From Hemileia vastatrix (Eukaryota; Basidiomycota; Pucciniomycetes; Pucciniales; Zaghouaniaceae), in assembly GCA_030280995.1 (NCBI GenBank), contig JASXTE010000016.1:11228501-11292500 (forward strand): 64,000 bases of DNA, written 5' to 3'. Of this stretch, positions 1 through 11,807 are shown piece after piece (positions within the stretch are counted from its first letter, which is position 1; each line of letters starts with the position of its first letter). The notes under the pieces are model-generated. The model saw only the letters and a program-made list of their open reading frames with translations. It did not search any database and was not told where the DNA came from. Made by a program: the position numbers and the translations under genes.

Positions 1-556
1 TTATAGTGTGAAAAAGCTAACTTTGCTAAAAATGAAGCTATTCACACGGGAAAAAAGCAGGCAGTATGTGTCCAGTACACAGAAGCCATTTCTGGCATAA
101 AAACACCAAATTTGAAAAGTGTTATTTTTATGCATTTAAATAGCCAAATCAATAGTTCTAAATGAGCCCAATTGATCTGTCAAAGCGCAATTTTGATATT
201 CTCAATTTTATAGCGCATATAGTCAAGTTTTAAGTGAAATAAAGCGCATTTCTTGTTTTTTGCATAAAACAATGAATATAACAGCTTTAAGTGTACTTAA
301 AAATTATGTAGCCTTATACTTAAGGTTCTTAAGATTACCCTAACATACTCCAACTTAATATTAAGTACATAAGAACTATAAAAGGTGGATATATGCGTGT
401 ATATAAGGTGTTATAATGGCATTTTTTGTGTATTATCATAATTTTACTTATGTATACTATTTGTGTACTCTCATTTAATATTCCCATGTATAGTTCATGT
501 GTTTAACATAACTTATAATTACTTTTTACTCAGTCCTGGAGATATACAGGCTGACA
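1..556 (-). repeat. 3' LTR of element A (partial)
   Basis: Matches 8138-8695 with few substitutions and short A-run indels. It ends with CTGACA at 551-556. In element orientation the LTR begins TGTCAGCCTGTATATC. The rest lies left of the window. Confidence 0.93.
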
Positions 557-832
557 CTCGCCCACCCAAAAAAAACAATAAAAAAAATGATAAGTTATAC
601 ATTTTATTTTATTAATTTGTAATTTTCAGGTATTCAGAATAAATCTGTAGCATTAAAGATTCAACTTTAAAGAAATAAAACATAATAAAATATTATGAGT
701 ACTGGTTTTTTAACCCCTCAGCTGGTTGAACAGAAATTTATTTCTGTTTAAATTTTTTAAGAAGGGTGGATAAATTAGAAATTTCTTTTTCAGGTATCCA
801 TTTATCAAATTCATTTGATTTCCCTTTAAATC
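557..832 (-). other. 3' untranslated region and polypurine tract of element A
   Basis: Noncoding between the pol stop and the 3' LTR. A purine-rich tract (minus-strand GGGTGGGCGAG, 557-567) abuts the LTR, where plus-strand priming of a Ty3/gypsy element is expected. The chromodomain tail is still readable out of frame up to about 750. Confidence 0.8.
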
Positions 833-3800
833 TTAGTAAATACTCAGTTCCTTTTTCTTTAGTAAGGATTCTTTTCTTGAGTATTTTTTCAATCTCTGCT
901 TTTTCCACAATTTCTTCAGGTTCTTTTTAGGCCTTCCCCTTCTTTTTGGAAATAAGTCAGGATCATTTGCATGGTAAGGTTTCAATAATGAGATAGGGAA
1001 AACTGGATGTTTCCTATCATATGGAGCATATAATATGACTTCCACTGCATTATTCCCAACCATTTTATTTACTACAAAAGGTCCTACAAAGGGATCCTTT
1101 AATTTAACATTACCCTGTAAGTTAAAATGTAGTGTTGATATGAGGACTTCATCTCCCTTTTTAAATTCAAATTCTTTATGAGATTTGTCCCACCTTTTCT
1201 TTTCATATTCAAATGCTTTTTGGATGCATTCTTCTGCATGCTTTCTACACATTTGTTGCATATGAATAAAGGATTTGGTGCTAGGGTTTATATCCAACCT
1301 TGGTAGTTTATTTAAATGATTTACTGGGGTATTTGGTACATATCCCAGCCAGAGTTCAAATGGTTTCTTCTCTGTTACAGAATGAGTTGTGCTGTTATAA
1401 GCAAATTCAAGGCCAGGAATTAATGTTACCCAGTCATGTGTGAATTTCTCATTGTCTTTGTATTCTAATCCAAAGGCACAATATCTTCTGATCATCTCTT
1501 CTAGAGTTTGTATCATCCTCTCAGCCAGCCCATCAGTTTGTGGATGGTGTGCTGTAGACAATTTTAATTGACAACCTGATACTTCCATCAAAGATGTCCA
1601 GAACTCTGAAGTAAATTTAGGATCTCTGTCAGAGATTATGGCTTTGGGGAGCCCAGCAGTATTTATCATCTGAGTCCACCATAGTAACGCCAAGTCTTTA
1701 GCAGATTCCTCTTTATGGGTAGGGATAAACTTACACATTTTTGTTAATCTATCCACTATTACCCAGCAAGAATTGAAACTTTCTTTTCCTGCTAATGGCA
1801 AGCCAGTTACAAAATCCATGTTTATAATTTCCCATGGAGCTTTTGACTGCTCTATTTGTTGTAACAACCCAGCTCTCTTCCCAGTTAATCTTTTAGATTT
1901 CTGACAAGATTCACATGTTTCAATGTATTTTTGTACATCCTCTTTCATGTTTATCCACCAGGCTGTATTTTTAACTCTGGTTAATGTTTTGTTAAAGTCA
2001 AAATGACCAGCTAAGATGTCATCATGACAAGTACTCAACATTAACTCTTTCATAGAAGGTGGTATTACTATTACATTGCTTAACTTTTTCCTGTAATATA
2101 TATATCTATCTTCAATTGATAGTTTACCTTTTTCCAACGCATTTTTATACTTTGGAGGCAAGGTTTTAATTAATGCACTCATGGAGGCATTTGTTGGATC
2201 ATTAAGAATGGTAGATAGTTTAGACAAATCTTTATCAGATGAATAATTTTCCAATATAGTTTGCATAAACTCTTCTTCTAAATCCACTATATAAATCCCA
2301 AATATATGTATAACCTCATTTTCAGGTACATAAGCTGGGTTGTCAGCATCATTTGGCAAAGGACTTCTGGATAATAAATCCACATTTGAATGCAATGTTC
2401 CTGCTCTGTGAGTGATTGTCATTCTTCCTCTGTACTCTTGTACAGTTAGTTTCCATCTAAACATGTGCCTATTAGGTGTTTTCATGTTTAGTAATGATTT
2501 TACTGCACTGCAATCTGTTATAAGTTCAAACTTCTGGTCTTCCAGATAGTAATGAAGTTTCTCCAAAGCCCACACCATGGATAAACATTCTAGCTGTGTG
2601 GCACCATACCTTAATTCTGTTTTTCTTAAGGTTCTTGATATATAACAGATAACTACTTCAGATAATTTTCCATTTATTATCTGTTTCTGCTGTAAAGCAG
2701 CACCCAAACCTATGAAACTTGCATCAGTGTACAAGATAAAAGGTAGGGTGAAATCTGGCAGTCCTAATATTGGAGCTGACATTAAACATTCCTTTAATTT
2801 ATTAAAGGCGTGTTGTCTTTCATTATTCCAAATGAAAGCCTCATTCTTCCTGATTAATGTTGTTAAAGGGGCTGCAATGGATTGGTAATTTTTAATATAT
2901 TGTCTATAATATCCACACATACCCAAAAAACTTTGAACCTCTTTTACATTTTTAGGTATCCCAATGTTTTTAATTGCTGCCACTTTATTCTGGTCAACAC
3001 AAATTTGTAATCCAGATACAACATGTCCAAGTACTTTCAAGGATTGAAATCCAAACTTACATTTCTTTAATGCAATAGTCATATTAATTTTATCCATTTT
3101 TTGAAAGACTCTTTTCAGGTGATTTAAATGTTCATCATATGTCTTTGAAAAAACTATGATGTCATCAATATAGACCAATAGCCATCCTTCAATCATTTCC
3201 TGATGAAAAACACTATCCATCAATTTTTGGAAGACTGGAGGGGCATTCTTTGGGCCAAATGGCATTCTCACATACTTATATGTACCCATATGTGTGGTTA
3301 TTAATAAGTAATTTTGAGAATTTCTTTCCACAGGAATCTGGTGGTAACCCTTGTTCCCATCCAGACAGGAAATATATTTTGCTCCTTGTAAGGTAGCATG
3401 GATAGAAGCTATCCTTGGTAGAGGGTAAATATCATCTACTGTATATGTATTCAGAGCTCTATAATCACCGCATAATCTTGCCTTATCTTTTTCATAAGAG
3501 ATTAATACTGGTGAAATGACACAATACTTAGGTGTTGTGTCCACTTTTTCAACAATACCCATTTCCAATAACAATTCTATATTGTCTTCAATATCTTTCC
3601 TTTTTGCAGGAGATGCTGGGTAAGGTTTCTTTTTTAAGCTGCCAGGAATATTATCCAGATCACAGCTTAGAGAGATTTTCATCTCATGGTCTTTGACCAA
3701 TCCTAGTTCATTTGATCCATGAGCAAATGCCATAGGATATGATTTAATCAATCTCAAAATGTCTTCTTGTTCAATTTTTGAGAGTTGAGGACTGAAAGAG

Positions 3801-4894
3801 GCCTTTTGGATTTCATTTTCCAATTCACCCACTTCATTGGTGGTTCTTCCACCTTGCAGTTGTTCTTCTTTAGGAGAAATGGCATATACTGAATTTTCAG
3901 AACATATTTTGAATTTTCTTTTACCATTCACCCCTATGGTGAAACAACTGTTTGCAGGATCTAGTTTAATGCCAAATTTTGTCAATAAATCATTGCCAAT
4001 AATAAACCAATCACTACAATTATTATTATCCATTACTACAAATTCACAAGCTGCTCTAACATATCCATTATTATATTTAAAGAATACAGCAGTTTTGTAT
4101 TTGCCAATTGGATTTAATACTGAACCAAAACCCCTCCAGTTCTTTGTCTGAACAGGTTCTAGTTTTTCCTGGTACTTACTATCAAGTTTCATTAATGCAT
4201 TAAGTGAAACTACACTACCTGCAGCCCCGGTGTCAAGAATGGCATTCATTTCTTTTCCACATATGATAATAGGTGCTCTGATAGGTGTTATTTTGTAAGT
4301 GTCATGAGATACATCTTTAATTATTTCAGCTTCCTCTATGGAAGTTAAAGATGTGTCTGTATGAGGTATAGCATCATTCAGGAACATTATATCCTGTTCT
4401 AATACAAATATCTCATTTTTATCATCACTGTAAGATATGTTACTTTTGCAATCCTCACTGGATTCCACATTCTCATCTTCATGATTACTAGGTTCAGAAT
4501 TCTGTGAGGTTTCAATAACATTTATTCTTTTCTTACATGTGTGACCTTTAACCCAAGGTTCATTACATTTGTAACAAGTGTTATTTTCTTGTCTCTTAGG
4601 GACAAGGGGAGCTGAAGGTTTTTTCTTTTCCACTGGTATCTTACTTGTAGTAGGTTTTACCACGTCAACACTTTGTCTGTAATTACTATACTTGGTTTCA
4701 TACTTGTGGTTTAATAATATTTCATTACATATATTAATGAATCCAGAGGTGTCTCCGACAGTTTCAGTTCTAGCTACAATATTTTCTCTAACTGATATAG
4801 GCAACTTGTATATTATTTTTTCTTTCCACTCTTCATAATCCATTTTTGGATCCATAGCTTTCATGATTTTTATTAAATTCATTAAGAAGACCAT
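833..4894 (-). pseudogene. pol: Pol region of gypsy element A (protease, RT, RNase H, integrase)
   Basis: An open frame of 1353 codons equal to the downstream two thirds of the element C polyprotein. In order it shows the end of the capsid region, a zinc knuckle of form CX2CX7HXC, an aspartic protease with DTGA, a reverse transcriptase with YIDD, an RNase H with TDAS, an HHCC integrase zinc domain, an integrase core with the D, D and E motifs, and a GPF module. The reading frame shifts near position 922, where one base present in C is missing, so the chromodomain is replaced by a lysine-rich tail. The upstream frame is cut off by another one-base deletion near 4966. The catalytic motifs are intact, but translation from the element start would never reach them, so I call it a pseudogene. 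Confidence 0.9.
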
Positions 4895-5994
4895 GGGTTT
4901 ATCTCCAGCATTTGGATTATATCTGGCCCTTTCATACAGTCTTTGTTGAGTGATTCTAAATTTTGGCCACCAAATTGCCTTTCAATTAGTGCCTTCCATT
5001 CATTCCAGGAGTAATTAATTCCCTCACTCAATACAGATTCAAACCATAATAAGGCCACATCTGTAAATAAAGATATTAACTTTGAAGTAATTTCTTCATC
5101 AGGTAATTTATATGAAAATTTTAAGTTATCAATTCTTTGTATGAATTGTTGCCAATCAGATTTTGAATCCCCGTCAAAAGAAGGGTACTGATCTAACTTA
5201 GGCCAGTTCTTTTGGCTAGTTTTAGCTTCCTTAACCTGAGGAATATTGAGTAATTCACTCACTTTAGAAAGATGATCATTAATTTCATCTTTTACTGATT
5301 TTATATTCTCAGAGCCCATGACACTATGTTCATGTTCCATCATTGGTTTATCATCAGAGTGTTTCATAAAAACTGGTACTCTTTCTACATAAGAGGTATT
5401 ATCCTTTATTGTTTCAGTATTTTTCAAAATGTTAGCTACTTCAATTTCTACTCTTTGTAACCTATCTTTTATTACAGGTACATGAGTTAAAGTATCATTT
5501 ACATTTGAAAAAGACAATTTTACACGTCCCTCTATGGCGGCCATAATATTCTGAGAATGTTCTAATTTAATTTCTAAATTTTTAATCTCAGAATTTAATC
5601 TTTTGTTTTCATTGATCAATTCATTATTTGAATTCTCAATAACTTTTAACTTATTGGCTGTTGTACTCAATGATTGTGTGATGTTTAATAATACACTTTC
5701 TGTATTATTGTTAGACTCTCTAGAGAATTCTTCCAATTTTTCAATTCTTAATAATAATTTACTAATTATTTTTGATTCCATTGGATTTTCTTTCAGAAAA
5801 TATTCAATTTTGTCTGTTTTCAATTCAGAAGATTCATCATCAGGGTCAATTTTTAATTCATTTGATTCCATTTTTATATTAATAGTATTTTCCAGGTGAT
5901 CAATAAAACTATGTACATTGTCCTCATGTAATGACAAGTCTAACATGTTATTTTCAAATGAATAATTTTTTAAATCCTTATCAATTATATCCAA
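4882..5994 (-). pseudogene. gag: Gag central region of element A
   Basis: A 370-codon frame following directly after an in-frame TAA (5995-5997) that element C lacks. It holds an acidic N-terminal part, a long Asn/Lys/Glu-rich coiled coil and the start of a retrotransposon capsid domain (SDWQQFIQRIDNL, then LLWFESV). Near 4966 a C missing relative to C (GGCCAA against GGCCCAA) shifts the frame and ends the ORF. The annotated first residue is a TTG codon after the stop, not a true start. Confidence 0.85.
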
Positions 5995-6609
5995 TTACTC
6001 TCTATCAATTTCATTACCTATAAGTAATTCATTGTTAGGATTATATAATTGATCTTGAGAAGATGGATGACTTACCACGGTCTTATTCCATTTCCCCTGC
6101 CTCTCCTTGGCTTTCCCCTGTAAGGGTGACTGCTGGATCCCTGTTGAGGAGGACTGTTGTAGTTTTGGGCATACCAATCCCACTTCCATTTGCTTACATT
6201 TATCTTTTGGTCCTCTTCTGGGACTGGAGGTGTTGCTGTGGTATTTGGTGCCACTGGTTGTTGATGAGACCTTATATCCACTAGAGCCTGGTTGACTTCT
6301 ATAAAGCCCTGTGCCGCCCTTTTCTCCAGATTGTTGATCTGGTCTAACATATTGTTTACTCTTATTGTTAGTGTATTCAGTAGGGTTGAGAGGGAGTGAA
6401 TTTGCTCTTGTAAGGTGTTTTTGGACTTCTTTATTGACATTTGTTTTAAGAGCTTTTCCTTTTCCTCCATGGACATTGGTGGGGTGTTGTTTATTGTTAC
6501 TGATGATTCTTGACCCTCCATTTGGATTTCCTGCAACAGGTCTTTCAGCTCTAGTTCTTAAGTTATAAGGTTTTTCCTTATTACTTACAATGTCATTGTT
6601 GTCACACAT
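5995..6609 (-). pseudogene. N-terminal gag-pol frame of element A, overlapping ORF1
   Basis: ATG at 6607-6609 starts MCDNNDI, then GTAAGT (donor, 6583-6588). Read without splicing the frame stays open for 204 codons as a low-complexity Ser/Gln/Gly/Lys-rich stretch until the premature TAA. Against C this frame shows many radical changes, while the overlapping ORF1 frame shows mostly conservative ones. This suggests that ORF1 is the constrained frame here. Confidence 0.75.
6072..6530 (-). CDS. ORF1 accessory protein of element A (second exon)
   Basis: A frame of about 150 codons overlapping the start of gag-pol. Splicing of a 58-nt intron (6588 down to 6531, GTAAGT...TTGCAG) would join the 7-codon exon MCDNNDI (6609-6589) in frame to EIQMEGQ. 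The protein has a predicted coiled coil (EEKEKLLKQ onward to LEKRAAQGF), a conserved WKWDWYAQNY motif, and a basic Arg/Gly-rich tail ending in PW. Compared with the copies in C and E it keeps length and shows mostly V/I, K/R, S/T exchanges. Function unknown; the tail suggests nucleic acid binding (inference). Confidence 0.65.
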   Translation of the reverse strand, partial: EIQMEGQESSVTINNTPPMSMEEKEKLLKQMSIKKSKNTLQEQIHSLSTLLNTLTIRVNNMLDQINNLEKRAAQGFIEVNQALVDIRSHQQPVAPNTTATPPVPEEDQKINVSKWKWDWYAQNYNSPPQQGSSSHPYRGKPRRGRGNGIRPW

Positions 6610-7193
6610 TTTTTGTGCAATTTTAGAGAATTGAAAGTTTAGATTTGAAAAACTTCAAAATGGAGTTTAATCAGTATTTATTAGTACCACTGAAGACAAT
6701 TTTATTGCTTACTTATTGGTATTAAGTAAATTTTTAAGTGCCAAAAGTCAAATATGCTTTTATGTTGTCACTTGATTTAACTGGTCTACAATATGTAGCC
6801 GTGTATTTATATTTAAAAAAGAAAATTTGTTAGTAAGATTCTTTCTAAATATTAAATGAATTTTACAAACCAATAAAAAGGGATTAAGAGTCCTGTAAAA
6901 AGAAAACAATTAATCAGTTTAATTGGTTATTATCTGCAAAGATCACAAATTTAATTGGTCTATTGACAGACTCCCACTAAGAACAATTATATGTTAAATT
7001 AGTGGTAAAATTGATGATTCAATATCACAATTTTATTATATAACAGAGCTTCTTTTTCTAAAATCACTATATAAGTGACCCCAACCTGTTTTAATTATCC
7101 AAATATTTCTATAGGGATATTATTTACGTGCACCTTCTTTTGAAAATTTCACTTACAGGATTATAACAGAATTCTTGAGGAAAGGTCCCCAAT
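6610..7193 (-). other. 5' leader of element A with primer binding site
   Basis: Noncoding leader between the 5' LTR and the start codon. Directly inside the LTR (two-base gap) is TGGGGACCTTTCC in element orientation, the candidate tRNA primer binding site, which recurs in C, and slightly changed in E, B and D. No ORF of note. Confidence 0.7.
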
Positions 7194-8695
7194 TGTCAGG
7201 CTAAGGTCAAGTACAAGGACGTGAACTAGCTTGAATGATCAGTTGTCTAGAAGATTTTAATGGTCCTATATGAATACTGTAGTTTTAATCCACTAAGTTG
7301 TAAAATATAATCAAATATAAAGGTCTCAGTAATATAATTCTCACTTTTCTTATATATGGCTTACAATATTTATAGTTGGTAGAAAAATAGATTATATAAA
7401 TTCAGATACTATTCAAAAGTCTTATAAAAGTACTAATTGATATGTATTGTAATTGATTTGGTTATATTGGTTAAATTGTAATGATAAAGAATGAAGAAAT
7501 ACAACCCAAAAACCTCCTCCTTTTATACACACTGAGTTCCCCAATGATTCCCTTGATGTACCACCCAATACACAGTTAATAACGCCTCTAAACAACTAAT
7601 AAACATTCCCATCAACATTCCCAGTAACCCATGACATAATTAGAAGAGTAACAACCGCCAAAATCCTGTAATAATAAGGGAAATCCATCAAAATTAAAGA
7701 AAAAGATAAAAAGAGAGTATATGCGTATAAAACAATAATATTAAAGAATAAAGGAGACTTTTTAAGGTTAATAATAGCTTAATAATAAGGGGGATTGACT
7801 GTAGAAATAATGGGGCTAATCCTGACATTATACTATGTGAAATTCCCATTCAAAAATAACCAAAATTGACTGAGAAACCACCCAAAAACTTGAAAAAAAG
7901 CGTGAGATGTGGGGTAACTACATGCAGTTCTTGGAAGGCTCTTGCACGGGTAAATCCTTGACTAAAATTAGGTGAATTTAAGCGTGGTGATGAAATAAAG
8001 TGCCAAGAGTGAGGTTATTAATGAAATTAGTGCATATAAACAAGGTCAATGCATTATTAATTAAGCTAGGACACTAAATAAGCGCCTGTCGCCTATTTTA
8101 GTGTGTTTCCCCACAGTGGGCGTAGAATGTGGGGTAATTATAGTGTGAAAAAGCTAACTTTGCTAAAAATGAAGCTATTCACACGGGAAAAAAAGCAGGC
8201 AGTATGTTGCCAGTACACAGAAGCCATTTCTGGCATAAAAAACACCAAATTTGAAAAGTGTTATTTTTATGCATTTAAATAGCCAAATCAATAGTTCTAA
8301 ATGAGCCCAATTGATCTGTCAAAGCGCAATTTTGATATTCTCAATTTTATAGCGCATATAGTCAACTTTTAAGTGAAATAAAGCGCATTTCTTGTTTTTT
8401 GCATAAAACAATGATTATAACAGCTTTAAGTGTACTTAAAAATTATGTAGCCTTATACTTAAGGTTCTTAAGATTACCCTAACATATTCCAACTTAATAT
8501 TAAGTACATAAGACCTATAAAAGGTGGATATATGCGTGTATATAAGGTGTTATAATGGCATTTTTTGTGTATTATCATAATTTTACTTATGTATACTATT
8601 TGTGTACTCTTATTTATTATTCCCATGTATAGTTCATGTGTTTAACATAACTTATAATTACTTTTTACTCAGTCCTGGAGATATACAGGCTGACA
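7194..8695 (-). repeat. 5' LTR of element A
   Basis: 1502 bp, bounded by TGTCAG and CTGACA on both strands. Same family as the LTRs at 13617, 21743, 29965 and 35286. It holds a TATA box (see 7520-7527). Confidence 0.92.
7520..7527 (-). promoter_or_regulatory. TATA box in element A 5' LTR
   Basis: Minus-strand TATAAAAG followed by GAGGAGG. The same block occurs in every LTR of this family, which supports a promoter role. Confidence 0.6.
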
Positions 8696-9167
8696 ATTTG
8701 TGTACAGCTAATTTACATCTAAACATGTGTCTATTAGGAGTTTTCATGTTTAAAAGTGACTTAACTGCACTACAGTCAGTTATTAACTCAAATTTTTGGT
8801 CTTCAAGGTAATAATGTAGCTTCTCAAGAGCCCATACTACTTCCAAAAATTCAAGTTTAGTAGCACCATATTTCAATTCACTACTTCTTAGAGTACGTGA
8901 AATATAGCAAATTACTACTTCTGACATTTTTCCTTCAATAAGTTGTTTTTGATGCAAAGTAGCACCCAGACCAATAAAACTTGCATCTGTATATAATACA
9001 AAAGGCAATTGGAAATTTGGCAATCCCAAGATAGGAGCTGTCATTAAACATTATTTTAACTTATCAAAAGCCTGTTGTCTTTCATTATTCCAAATGAAAG
9101 CTTCTGATTTCTTTATCAGTGTGGTCAATGGTGCAGCAATTAATTGGTAGTTTTTTATATATTGTCT
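8696..9167 (-). pseudogene. RNase H fragment of element B
   Basis: Matches the RT connection and RNase H part of element C: LYTDASFIGLGA, then ITDCSAVKSLLN and TPNRHMF. It is cut at 8695 by the LTR of element A after codons RCKLAVQ, and at 9168 by the insert. A TAA after the ILG..MTA segment (about 9050) and other changes break it. Confidence 0.85.
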
Positions 9168-9172
9168 ATAAT

Positions 9173-9963
9173 TTTCAAGGGGAAATTTTGGTCTAGAAGC
9201 TTGGTTTGAGGTTTATATGAGGAGTTTTAGGGTTTTATTGAACTCTCAAAGAATAGTATGTATTTCTTTAATCAAAATAATTGCTTTACTCAAATAAAAG
9301 AGGTAGTTATAAGATATCAATATAAATTATAGATTAGAATTACGGTGATGTAAATACTAAAGTTGTAAAATATAGAAATAAATGTATTGTTGTGAGTGTA
9401 ATAGTAATATAAGTGATAAAAAGAATGTCTTGAAAAGCACAAAGTAAGAGGCCTTTTATAGGCAAAACATGAGGGGATAAAATATACGGAATCTACACCA
9501 TATATTGTAAGAATGTGAGGAAAAGAATGACTGAAAGGAGTACATATATGACACAAGAATTAGATACCTGGTACGTCAACAAGGACATCAAATTTATTAG
9601 CAATAAATTTTGAGTTCCTTGGACTGTCCCAATTAATTACACAATAATTAATTAATTATATTTCTTTCACAGGATTTCAGATCTCTCACTGAGGTAATAT
9701 AATTGTTTTAAAGTTTTTTTATTTTAATTTTATTATTAAATTCTATTCCCATTGACTTATACCATTGAGCACGGTGTTAGGGAGTAAAACTGTAAGGGAC
9801 ATTTTATTTACACTAATTAATTATATTACTTATTGTACTTAACTAGTTAATTGTAAGTAATGCTTAGATAGATAATTAATTATTAGTAAGAAGAAGGGGC
9901 GTGGCTTCAACTCAGTAAAATAATTAATTATTTTACTGGTTAAGTCTAGTAGCCTGGCTGACA
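9173..9963 (-). mobile_element. Solo LTR-like insert in element B
   Basis: A 791-bp insert that interrupts the B reverse transcriptase. It is flanked by identical ATAAT (9168-9172 and 9964-9968), a 5-bp target duplication. In minus orientation it begins TGTCAGCCAGGCTA, the same opening as the LTR of element D (56086), and holds TATAAAAGGC (9451-9460). The other end is not the expected CA (it ends TTGAAA), so the terminus is mutated or the exact boundary is off by a few bases. It holds no real coding region. Best read as a solo LTR of a D-related family. Confidence 0.75.
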
Positions 9964-9968
9964 ATAAT

Positions 9969-10796
9969 AACCACACATACCAAGAAAAGATTTTACATCC
10001 TTTACATTTTGAGGAATGCCAATATTCTTTATTGCAGCCACCTTATTTTGGTCTACACATATTTGTAAGCCAGATACAATATGACCAAGCACTTTTGAAG
10101 ATTCAAACCCAAATTTATATTTTTTTCAATGCAAGGGTCATTTTTATTTCATCCATTTTCTGGAATACCTTCTTTAAATGGATTAAGTGTTCATCATATG
10201 TCTTAGAGAACACCATGATGTCATAAATGTATACCATTAACCATCCCTCAATCATTTCATTATGGAATGTTATATCTATTAACTTCTGAAATACTGATGG
10301 AGGATTTTTTGGTCCAAATGGCATCCTGACATATTTATAAATTCCCATGTGTGTTGTTATCAACAAAATGTTCTGTGAATTCTTTTCAACACAAATTTGA
10401 TGGTACCCTTTATTTCCATCTAAGCAACTTATATACTTACCACCTTTAAGGGTAGCATGTATAGAGGCAATCCTTGGAAAGGGATAAATATCATCCACTG
10501 TAAATGTATTTAATGTTCTATAATCACTGCACAGTCTTGCTTTATCTTGTTCATAAGAAATTAGCACTGGTGATATTACACAATATTTTGGTGTAGTTTC
10601 AACCTTTTCAAGTATTTTCATTGTTAATAACATCTTAATATTTTCCTCTATGCCTTTCCTCTTTATTTGTGAAGCGGGGTATGGTTTCTTTTTAAGACTA
10701 GCAGGAATATCCAGGTTAAACTAATTTTCATCTCATGATATTTTACAAGGACAAGTTCATTGGTTCCATGTGCAAAATCCATTGGAAATGATTTAA
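9969..10796 (-). pseudogene. Reverse transcriptase region of element B
   Basis: A 172-codon open piece (10115-10633) matches the RT of element C from KVETTPKYC to MTLALKK. The active-site YIDD reads YIYD, so a catalytic aspartate is lost, and LCGDYR reads LCSDYR. Both flanks continue in shifted frames (MCGYYRQ region at about 9970; capsid-distal region up to 10796). Nonfunctional. Confidence 0.85.
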
Positions 10797-11807
10797 TTAA
10801 GTCCAAATATTTGTTTTCTCAGTTTTACTTATCTGAGTGCCAAATGATGCTTTTGAAATTTCTGTTTCCAGAAGTTTCATCTCATTGGATTCTCTTCCTT
10901 TGCAACAAATATTTATTACTGACTCAATGTGTAAGACCATGTTAAAAGAATTTATTTTAAATTTCTTTTTACCATTCATTCCAATTGTAAAATTATTATT
11001 AGCAGGGTCTAATTTAACACCAAACTTAGTCAGAATGTCATTTCCAGTGATAAAACAGTTACTACAATTAGTATTTTCCATTACTACAAAGTCACAAGTT
11101 ACTCTAACATAACCATGTTGATGTTTAAATAAAACAGAAGCTTTGTATCTACCAATGGGGTGTAGTACTGATCCAAAACCTCTCCAATTTTTACTTTGAA
11201 GGGGTTCAAGCTTTGACTTATACTCACTATCAATTTTCTGTAATTTTTTTGTTGAAACAACAGAACCAGCAGCTCCTGTGTCCAATACTATATTTACATC
11301 TTCGTCAGATATGATAGCTGGAACCGTGATAGGTGTCATTTTCAAGTTATCAGTTTTTATATTCTTAATGATTTCAGCATCCTCAAAATTCATTAAAGAT
11401 TCATTTAAGTCCATACTAAATATTGGATTTTCAAAGATGGACAAATCATCTCCCAAAATACAGACTTTATTTTCATCACTATATGATATATTACTGTCAT
11501 AATCACTTGAATATTTACTTTTTTCTGTTTCATTTTCAGATTTATGCTGATTTTCAACAATATTTATATTCTTCTCACATTTGTAACCTTTAACCCAAGG
11601 TTTATTACACTTATAAAAAGTAGTAGTCTCATACTTTTTAGGTACTACAGGTGCAGTAGGTTTTTTCTGCTTCTCCTGAAGTGGTTTTGAATTCTTATTT
11701 TTTACAGGTTCATTATTTTGTATATAAGTGGTGTACCTTGCTTCATACTTATGGTTTAATAATATTTCATTACAAATATTAATAAATTCAGAATATTCAT
11801 TAACCAT
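10797..11807 (-). pseudogene. Zinc knuckle and protease region of element B
   Basis: A 336-codon frame aligned with the region of C from FINICNEILLNHKYE to the post-protease linker. The zinc knuckle has lost two ligands (first Cys to Phe, His to Tyr: FYKCNKPWVKGYKC). The protease DTGAAGSVVS motif is retained. The frame opens abruptly at both ends because of frameshifts. Confidence 0.85.

Larger units (their letters stand above)
1..8695 (-). mobile_element. Ty3/gypsy chromovirus A, 3' LTR cut by window edge
   Basis: A minus-strand LTR retrotransposon: 5' LTR at 7194-8695, leader, overlapping ORF1, gag-pol frame, polypurine tract and the first 556 bases (window coordinates) of the 3' LTR. LTR ends are TGTCAG...CTGACA. 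The two LTR portions differ at roughly ten places over 556 bases by eye, so the insertion is fairly recent. The gag-pol frame is broken by a premature stop (5995-5997) and two single-base deletions (near 4966 and 922), seen by comparison with element C, so it cannot make the full polyprotein. It sits in the RNase H region of older element B. The other flank is outside the window, so its target duplication cannot be tested. Confidence 0.93.

Noticed and set aside
3837..4151. Open frame on the plus strand inside element A pol (and its mirror images at 18093-18461 and 26370-26684)
   Set aside because: Antisense shadow of the protease region; its similarity among copies follows from that of the coding strand.
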